From Holophagaceae bacterium UBA1801 (lineage in GTDB: Bacteria > Acidobacteriota > Holophagae > Holophagales > Holophagaceae), in assembly GCA_002319925.1 (NCBI GenBank), contig DCFP01000079.1, positions 1 to 11,955 of the forward strand: a stretch of DNA of 11,955 nt, in the 5' to 3' direction. A program made the translations under genes and the position numbers. The notes below the pieces were generated by a model that was not told where the DNA came from, ran no database searches, and saw only the letters and a program-made list of their open reading frames with translations. This document shows, piece by piece, positions 7,156-11,955 of this stretch; positions within the stretch are counted from its first letter, which is position 1, and each line of letters opens with the position of its first letter.

Positions 7156-7475
7156 GCAACCAGCCAGTTCTGTCCGTTCGCGGAGAGTTGCAGGCGGATG
7201 TCGTGCTGTCCCTGGAAACGAAGACGGGCGATGGTTTCGTTCCGTTCCTGGCGGATGGACAGCACCTCGAAGTCGGGGCCGAAAGCGGCGTGCTGGGTCC
7301 AGGCTTCGGCCGGCCCGCGGGAGACCAGGATCTGGCCCTTCGTGCCGGGACGGAATCGCTGGTTCGTAACTGCTGGTTCGGGCGTGGCAGGGTCGTTGGC
7401 CAGGAGCGGTTTCGATGTCAGCACACCGACTCCTAGAGCGATTCCACAGGTCTTTAAAAACTGGAACCTATCCAT
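7152..7475 (-). CDS. Small exported protein of unknown function, first gene of the collar operon
   Basis: A 107-residue protein with no family I recognise. Residues 1-26 look like a signal peptide, with a hydrophobic core GIALGVGVL and a likely cut after KPLLA, leaving about 81 residues. The n-region R-F-Q-F-L-K resembles the Tat motif R-R-x-F-L-K but lacks the second arginine, so Sec export is more likely. The mature part is beta-rich (GQILVSRGP, DFEVLSIRQE, DIRLQLSANGQNWLVA) and has no cysteine. I chose the ATG at 7475 over an upstream one because GGAG (7482-7485) lies 6 nt before it and the signal peptide begins there. Its stop overlaps the acetyltransferase start (ATGA). As the promoter-proximal gene it ties an exported product to the collar set. 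Confidence 0.8.
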   Translation of the reverse strand: MDRFQFLKTCGIALGVGVLTSKPLLANDPATPEPAVTNQRFRPGTKGQILVSRGPAEAWTQHAAFGPDFEVLSIRQERNETIARLRFQGQHDIRLQLSANGQNWLVA

Positions 7476-7481
7476 GACGAT

Positions 7482-7485
7482 CTCC
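7482..7485 (-). promoter_or_regulatory. Ribosome binding site of the first operon gene
   Basis: GGAG lies 6 nt upstream of the ATG at 7475 and decides between that start and the in-frame ATG at 7499. Confidence 0.6.
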
Positions 7486-7527
7486 ACCGGAGGAAGCACT
7501 CGTCAATGGTACCTGCTATCGTAGTCA

Positions 7528-7554
7528 TTCATAACAAATCTAAATTATTTACAA
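7528..7554 (-). promoter_or_regulatory. Candidate sigma70-type promoter of the collar operon
   Basis: An AT-rich dip lies directly upstream of the operon. On the minus strand TTGTAA (7549-7554) and TATGAA (7528-7533) are separated by 15 nt, shorter than ideal, about 50 nt before the first ATG. The position is right for a promoter but the match is weak. Confidence 0.25.
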
Positions 7555-8028
7555 CCTGCGCTATATCCACGGCCCACCTACCGATCCTGGCGTCAATTGG
7601 TCCTCATGGCTGGCAACGAGCGCTTTGCATCTTGAAATATTCAAACATGATCTGGGCACCGGTGGAGATCTGCCTTGATGAATGGAAAAATCTTCCATGG
7701 AAGGGGCAGTCGGCTCTCTTTCCAGCTGGTTTACGACCCATGTCATTTCGAGGGGAGTAACTGTCCAGGTGAAGGAGATTCGGCGTCGCGATGGCTATTT
7801 GCCTGATGGGAGGAAATAGCGCGCTGGCCGGGCTCTACTCTTTCGCATTGAAGGGAGAAGCCACTCCCGCGGCCGATTGGCCCATGGTGAAGGCCATCGC
7901 AAAGCTGATCATGAACGACACGATCCATCTGCCCGCCATGACAGCGATCTTGCGACGCCGATCCTGAACTGGTTCCTGCCGGTCAAAGGAGAGGACATCG
8001 GGGGGATCGCTTTTTGTGGGAGACAGCA
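7555..8028. other. Spacer without a convincing gene; overlapping short open frames
   Basis: No gene can be assigned. Plus-strand short open segments overlap in different frames: 7506-7760 (84 codons), 7682-7819 (45 codons, containing VQVKEIRRRDGYLPDG), 7791-7967 (58 codons, MAICLMGGNSALAGLYSF and onward) and a stretch near 7935-8030 ending LNWFLPVKGEDIGG. The pieces read like protein but change frame, which would fit a decayed gene. None belongs to a family I know, and none has a well-spaced ribosome site. Confidence 0.4.
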
Positions 8029-8340
8029 CTAGGTTTTTGGTGGAATCGAGTCAATGAGAACCCTGAACCGCTCGACACTCTGATCAAATGAAAAATAGCT
8101 CCGCATGAACGCAAGACCCCGGTTGGAGAGCTGATTCCACAGCGCTTCATCCTGGTATAGCTTGATCACAGCGGCAGAGAATGAATCCGGGTCGGAGGCA
8201 ATCATGATCTCCTGTCCATCCACGAGTTTCATGCCCTCACCATTAGCAGTGCCATCTAGGGACGAAACAGAAGTAAGGTAAATGGCTCTATAGAAACGCT
8301 AGGACATGTCTGCAAATTCTTTCTCGTCAAGAATGTTTCA
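8029..8340 (-). pseudogene. Remnant of a GT4-type glycosyltransferase (C-terminal part)
   Basis: The minus strand from 8232 to the TAG at 8029 encodes the typical tail of a GT-B glycosyltransferase: EGMKLVDGQEIMIASDPDSF, then a helix with AAVIKLYQDEALWNQLSNRG and a final YFSFDQSVERFRVLI. This matches the pattern in GT4 enzymes where E-G-x-x-L/V-x-D-G is followed by the D-P-x-x-F helix. The same frame continues upstream as ILDEKEFADMS, a TAG at 8301, RFYRAIYLTSVSS, and is closed by a TGA at 8340. The sugar-nucleotide binding core and the whole N-terminal half are missing. It is therefore a broken, in-frame-stopped fragment rather than a small gene. It points away from the live glycosyltransferases to its right, so the locus has been rearranged. 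Confidence 0.6.
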
Positions 8341-9062
8341 GTTGTGCTTTGTAGGCAAACGAAGGGATCGAGTTTGCATGGTCCGGAAACCGCCGCCGAG
8401 GCCCTCCTGGCTGGTCAAGGGCAGATCAAATAAAGCCGGGTCCATCCTCATGCCTTGGCGGAGTGAGTGAATCTGCGGCTGTTGAACTCCCCGCTTGAGG
8501 AAGCGATTCGCTGAAAACGTGAGACTGGCTTGCCCTGGGGCAACCCTTCAGGATCGTCTGCCCCTGGGTCGCCGTCTCTCAGGCTTCAACCGGTCGAGCA
8601 AGCCAGGTCCTGGGCTTTCCAGGCTGGGCCCCTGCTAGCGGTGGGCCTCGCTAAATGTACGAGGTTCGATTCCAGCGTCATCCGTGATCATCAATGAGCA
8701 AAGGGAAAGCAACCTTCACAAAAGCTGTTCGAGACACCATGGAGCGGGTTCTCCAACAAAATTTCCCTGGGGTCGCTGCACGTGGAGGTTCCCCGAGAGG
8801 CGCGCCTGCGCCGGAGCAGATGTAGGATGAGTCTCCAGCTGAAAACCTGTTAAGTGGAGAATCATGGATGTAACTGCCTTAAGTCAAATGGTACAGCTCG
8901 AATGCCGTCCCCCTGTTAGCGCGCCCTTGGGCATATAAGTCATGATCCGGTACGCGGTGAGTCGCTCATCCTGGGCGCCTGCGATCAACCACTCAGGAAG
9001 ACACACTGGATCACCGAAAATCCAACAGTACCGAAGCGTTCATCGGCGGAATCGGGCACTGA
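8341..9062. other. Spacer with unassigned open segments and inverted repeats
   Basis: No gene is assigned. It contains a 43-codon plus-strand frame (8694-8825, MSKGKATFTKAVRDTMERVL and onward), an open minus-strand segment without a start (9039-8884, containing IAGAQDERLTAYRIMTYMP), a 9-bp inverted repeat CTGGCTTGC/GCAAGCCAG (8525-8533 and 8598-8606), a small hairpin TAGCG/CGCTA (8636-8653) and the palindrome AGGCGCGCCT (8798-8807). The mixture looks like eroded accessory DNA. Confidence 0.4.
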
Positions 9063-9090
9063 TTGCATGGACGGGCAGTAATGATACAAT
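9063..9090 (+). promoter_or_regulatory. Candidate extended -10 promoter of the glycosyltransferase cluster
   Basis: TGATACAAT (9082-9090) is an extended -10 element, with TTGCAT (9063-9068) as a weak -35 at a 16-nt spacing. It lies at the edge of a marked AT-rich stretch (about 9080-9215) roughly 95 nt before the first glycosyltransferase start. Confidence 0.35.
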
Positions 9091-9184
9091 CAATTGAATA
9101 TGTTATTTTTATAGCGATTTATCTGAAAATTCAAATGCTTCTGATTGCTGGTTTACATCGTTGCACTGGAGCTTATTCAAAGTA

Positions 9185-10228
9185 ATGAAGAAAAAAACAT
9201 CGTTAAAACTGGAGAATGGAAATATTGGTATTCCCAACGCAGCCAATACCGATCAGGCCGCAAAACTCCAGCGAATCCGGATACGCAGCGACGGATCAGA
9301 CCCCTCATCCAGCATCATCATTCCGGTCTTCAACAACGTCGAACACACCCAAAAATGCCTGGGGCGCCTGAAGCAACTCAATACGAAACATCCTTCAGAC
9401 ATTATCATCATCGATAACGCATCCAGCGATGGGACAGGGCTTTTCCTGAAGGATATTGATGGCATTGCCCACGTCATCACCAATGCCAAAAACCGAGGGT
9501 TTGGGGCAGCGTGCAACCAGGGAGCGAGTGTTTCTCGCAGTAAATACCTGGTCTTCCTAAATAACGACACCCTTCCCGACCCGGCTTGGCTGGACGCATT
9601 GATCGACATGATGGAGCAGGATACGACCATCGGCGCTGCGGGTTCCCGGCTCGTATATCCTGATGGGCGTCTGCAGGAAGCTGGTGGGCTGGTCTTCCAG
9701 GATGCCAGTGGATGGAATTTCGGACACTCGGGTGATCCTGACGCTCCTCAGTTCACCGAACCGTGCGAGGTCGACTACTGCTCCGGCGCGGCGCTGATCA
9801 TCCGCAGGGAGCTGTTCGAGCGCTTGGGGGGCTTCGATCCGCGCTACGCGCCAGCCTACTATGAGGATACGGATATATGCTTTGGCGTGCGAAGCCTTGG
9901 CTACAAGGTGATGTACTGCCCGCACGCCACCGTGATCCACCACGGGGGCGCGACCGGTGGGGTCGACGAGTCCTCCGGTCTCAAGCGCTATCAGACCATT
10001 AATCGATGGAAGTTTGCTGCTAAATGGGCCTCCGCGCTAGCCGAACAGGAGCCACCTCCAAGTCGAACCGGTCGCCGCCCCGAGACGGCGGATCGACGCC
10101 GTCTGGCCCGTGCAAATCAGCGCAAGCGCAACTCCGCGACGGTGGCGATCTACCGTTTTTACTACTCAGCCAAGGCCCTGCTGGCACGACTCTCACAGGG
10201 AGTGACATTCAGCAGAAAGCTGCAGTAG
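9185..10228 (+). CDS. GT2-family glycosyltransferase (rhamnosyltransferase-like)
   Basis: A 347-residue GT-A fold, family 2 glycosyltransferase. The nucleotide-binding start is SSIIIPVFNNVEHTQKCL (from about residue 42), followed by IIIIDNASSDGT, NRGFGAACNQG, and the metal/sugar-nucleotide site NNDT at 126-129. The acceptor-side motif YYEDTDIC has Glu227 and Asp228, and HATVIHHGGA follows. This layout is that of enzymes transferring rhamnose or similar sugars to lipid-linked glycans at the cytoplasmic membrane. The ATG at 9185 is preferred over an upstream TTG at 9161 because a GGAG lies 13 nt before it; that spacing is long. The first 40 residues are AT-rich and poorly conserved-looking. Residues 290-325 form a Pro/Arg-rich linker, then a Tyr-rich amphipathic tail that could sit at the membrane (inference). 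It is the first gene of the right-hand cluster. Confidence 0.92.
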   Translation: MKKKTSLKLENGNIGIPNAANTDQAAKLQRIRIRSDGSDPSSSIIIPVFNNVEHTQKCLGRLKQLNTKHPSDIIIIDNASSDGTGLFLKDIDGIAHVITNAKNRGFGAACNQGASVSRSKYLVFLNNDTLPDPAWLDALIDMMEQDTTIGAAGSRLVYPDGRLQEAGGLVFQDASGWNFGHSGDPDAPQFTEPCEVDYCSGAALIIRRELFERLGGFDPRYAPAYYEDTDICFGVRSLGYKVMYCPHATVIHHGGATGGVDESSGLKRYQTINRWKFAAKWASALAEQEPPPSRTGRRPETADRRRLARANQRKRNSATVAIYRFYYSAKALLARLSQGVTFSRKLQ

Positions 10229-10256
10229 ATGGTGGCTCGGGGATGTATCGTTTGTC

Positions 10257-11063
10257 ATGGCCTGTGTCTGTTTCTACATTTATGGAAGTGATGCATATTA
10301 CGAAGCAGGGCGTGAAGCAGTGCGCTCGGTGCTGGAACTCAGCGCCTTCCCTGTGTTTGTTGGTTGCGATGACCGGACGAGACTGAAATTGAGTTCGTCC
10401 CGGCTGCGCGTCGAGGAATGCAGCCCATTCCCTGGAGCCCACCGCTCATGGCGATTTCTGGGCAAGTTCCGGGCTTTTGAGGCTTGCACCCGCAACAGCG
10501 ATGAAGACCTGTTCCTGTTCCTGGATGCCGATGCAGAACTGCTGCAACCGCTGGACGACCATGTCCTGCGAGCGGCGCTCAACCACCACACCTTGGGCAT
10601 GGTCGAGCAGACAACCATCACGGGATCGACGATGGATCGAATGGCCTTCTGGGAACATTACCGCCAGCATTCTCTCGCATTCATCGCCCCGGACTTGGCT
10701 CCGCCGCCCCCTTCGAAATTCCGCCATTTCAACAGTGGTGTGGTCCTCGGGCATAGGCAGACCATCAACGCCATCACGCATTGGGCCGTATCGGAGATCA
10801 GCAGGAGCAATTCGGATCACCAAATCGGGCAGCATATGATCGCCGACCAGGACTACATCCAGATCTGGACGAACAATCTTTATCCAGGCACATGCCAGGA
10901 ACTGCCGTGGGAATGGAATCATTGCGAATACTGGGATACCGGGTTCCCTCGCGAAGCGGCCCGGATCGCCCATTTCAGCAATTTCTGCAATGGACCTACC
11001 CCTGGCACCGCGGGACGCATGCGCGCTCTGCGGCGAGAAATGATGCAGCGAGTTCTTCAATGA
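10257..11063 (+). CDS. GT8-like glycosyltransferase
   Basis: A 268-residue protein with the marks of a GT-A, family-8-like glycosyltransferase. The N-terminal strand is ACVCFYIYGSDAYY; LGKFRAFEAC precedes the strand FLFLDADAELL, with the D-A-D triad at 90-92 for the metal and sugar nucleotide. HFNSGVVLGHR (N159) and IADQDYIQIW (D197-Q-D199) are the usual later motifs, and RIAHFSNFCNGP near the C-terminus resembles the family's His-containing end loop. It is probably cytosolic, with no signal peptide or membrane segment. It starts 28 nt after the first GT gene; the ribosome site is poor, though a GGGGA run lies about 14 nt upstream. Its stop overlaps the next gene's ATG by 4 nt. Donor and acceptor sugars cannot be deduced. 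Confidence 0.85.
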   Translation: MACVCFYIYGSDAYYEAGREAVRSVLELSAFPVFVGCDDRTRLKLSSSRLRVEECSPFPGAHRSWRFLGKFRAFEACTRNSDEDLFLFLDADAELLQPLDDHVLRAALNHHTLGMVEQTTITGSTMDRMAFWEHYRQHSLAFIAPDLAPPPPSKFRHFNSGVVLGHRQTINAITHWAVSEISRSNSDHQIGQHMIADQDYIQIWTNNLYPGTCQELPWEWNHCEYWDTGFPREAARIAHFSNFCNGPTPGTAGRMRALRREMMQRVLQ

Positions 11064-11911
11064 GGTCGCTCGTTGAATCGAGGGAAGGACCAGTGGGATT
11101 CGTGGAGGGCGAATTGACGACGGTGATCGTCACACACAACTCCGCCGCGGTACTGCCGGATTGCCTGGATTCGCTGAAACGAAGTTCTTCTGGATCCGTC
11201 ATCGTGGTGGACAACGCTTCCACCGACCGTTCGGTCGCCATCGCGAGAGCTGCCGGCGCTGAAGTGCATGAGCTTGACAGGAACACTGGATTCGCAAAGG
11301 CGGCGAACCAAGGTGCGCGAGCGGCGCGGTCATCTTTTCTCTGTTTCCTGAATCCCGATTGCAGGGTCGATGACCCTTTGCTGGAAGCTGCGGCCAACGT
11401 GTTGCGTCAACGCGGGCGATGCATCGCATTGCCAAGGTTCCTGCACGATGACGGCAGTGTCGTGCCTGGTTGTCAGCCAGGCTACACCCGGAAGAAACTC
11501 CTCGCCGATGTCATCGAAAACAATTTCGGCTGGCCCCGGGTGATCCGCCTGCTCAAGCGAATGCCGGGGTACGACGCCCGGGGCTGGCAGTGGCCCCTCT
11601 GTGCCTGCGCTTTCATCCAGAAAGAGCTTTTTCTTGAAGTGGGTGGGTTCGATGAACGCTACTTTTTGTACATGGAGGATGTTGAACTCGGCTCTTCGAT
11701 CTGTCAGGCCGGCGGTGTCATCACCGGACTCGATGCCACGGTGCATCATCATGCACAAACGGGTTCCGCGGTGAGCCTTGAGCATCGGGTGAAGCTGCTG
11801 AACACGGCCCGGCTGCAATACGCGCGCCGGCACTACGGAGCAGGTTTCGAATGGCTGCTTCGGAGGCTGGTGCCTGAGCATAGGCGGATGGCGGAAGGGG
11901 AGGCCCACTGA
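11060..11911 (+). CDS. GT2-family glycosyltransferase
   Basis: A 283-residue family 2 glycosyltransferase. After about 14 residues comes the donor-binding strand LTTVIVTHNSAAVL, then IVVDNASTDRS, NTGFAKAANQGARAA, and FLNPDCRV with N98-P-D100 in place of a D-x-D. FDERYFLYMEDVELG holds Glu206-Asp207, the expected catalytic base pair, and ATVHHHAQTGSAV resembles the HH segment of rhamnosyltransferase-like members. The frame stays open upstream to 10781 inside the GT8-like gene, but the ATG at 11060 gives a normal length and overlaps the preceding stop as ATGA, typical of coupled genes. It is related to the GT2 gene at 9185 but clearly diverged. It probably adds another sugar to the same glycan. 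Confidence 0.92.
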   Translation: MRSLVESREGPVGFVEGELTTVIVTHNSAAVLPDCLDSLKRSSSGSVIVVDNASTDRSVAIARAAGAEVHELDRNTGFAKAANQGARAARSSFLCFLNPDCRVDDPLLEAAANVLRQRGRCIALPRFLHDDGSVVPGCQPGYTRKKLLADVIENNFGWPRVIRLLKRMPGYDARGWQWPLCACAFIQKELFLEVGGFDERYFLYMEDVELGSSICQAGGVITGLDATVHHHAQTGSAVSLEHRVKLLNTARLQYARRHYGAGFEWLLRRLVPEHRRMAEGEAH

Positions 11912-11955
11912 TGCTCTACTACTTCGTGCCAGATGCATCCATGTCCGGAGGCATT
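11911..11955 (+). CDS. Probable glycosyltransferase, N-terminal 15 codons only
   Basis: An ATG at 11911 overlaps the preceding TGA by one base (TGATG). The 15 codons to the window edge read MLYYFVPDASMSGGI. The YYFVPD strand followed by a S-G-G-I/V turn is how many GT4/GT1-type (GT-B fold) glycosyltransferases begin, where the glycine loop faces the acceptor site. Position in the cluster supports this, but the piece is too short to be sure. Confidence 0.5.
   Translation, partial: MLYYFVPDASMSGGI

Noticed and set aside
7835..8029. Minus-strand 64-codon frame with a hydrophobic stretch (IVSFMISFAMAFTMG)
   Set aside because: It lacks a ribosome site and family, sits opposite an equally plausible plus-strand segment, and lies in a decayed spacer.
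8663..8673. GGTTCGATTCC, like a tRNA T-arm
   Set aside because: The flanking bases give only two of five T-stem pairs, and no anticodon arm or acceptor stem fits upstream.
10781..11059. Upstream start for the second GT2 gene
   Set aside because: This part overlaps the GT8-like gene out of frame; the ATG at 11060 overlaps that gene's stop and gives a normal GT2 N-terminus.
1..11955. CRISPR array, rRNA, complete tRNA or intact insertion sequence
   Set aside because: No regularly spaced short direct repeats, conserved RNA gene or transposase with terminal repeats was seen on either strand.

Overview
The window looks like chromosomal DNA from a GC-rich Gram-negative-type bacterium. The evidence is Sec-type signal peptides, a modular beta-helix/Ig-like surface protein and a glycosyltransferase cluster. 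I cannot name the organism from sequence alone; an acidobacterial or similar soil/sediment lineage is only a guess from the gene mix.

Left block (1-7475, all minus strand). Seven genes read leftwards as one tightly packed unit. In transcription order they are: a small exported protein (7475-7152), a GNAT acetyltransferase (7155-6658), a DUF6916 protein (6661-6344), three tandem phage-tail-collar (MdpB-like) proteins (6344-5847, 5835-5341, 5337-4780), and, after a 44-nt gap, a giant secreted repeat protein that starts at 4735 and runs off the left edge (at least 1578 codons). The first four junctions overlap by 1-4 nt (ATGA or TGATG), and the collar genes are 3-11 nt apart, so translation is probably coupled. 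No capsid, baseplate, sheath or lysis gene is present, so the collar proteins do not sit in an evident prophage here.

The giant protein is modular: signal peptide, beta-helix with a choice-of-anchor-Q-like end, a carboxypeptidase-regulatory-like domain, three 93-residue putative-Ig repeats, two FN3-like domains, a second beta-helix with a classical choice-of-anchor-Q ending, an InlB-type repeat, two more FN3-like domains and the start of an IPT/TIG domain. Part of this order is duplicated within the gene.

Middle block (7476-9184). This is a poorly coding spacer. It holds a decayed glycosyltransferase remnant on the minus strand (8029-8340), several short open segments without recognisable family, and two AT-rich dips that carry candidate promoters for the flanking divergent units.

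Right block (9185-11955, plus strand). Four glycosyltransferase genes: a GT2 enzyme, a GT8-like enzyme, a second GT2 enzyme, and the first 15 codons of a fourth gene that looks like a GT4-type enzyme. The last three are joined by 4-nt and 1-nt overlaps. They probably build a surface polysaccharide or glycan. Whether this glycan decorates the large surface protein across the spacer is a hypothesis, not something the sequence shows.
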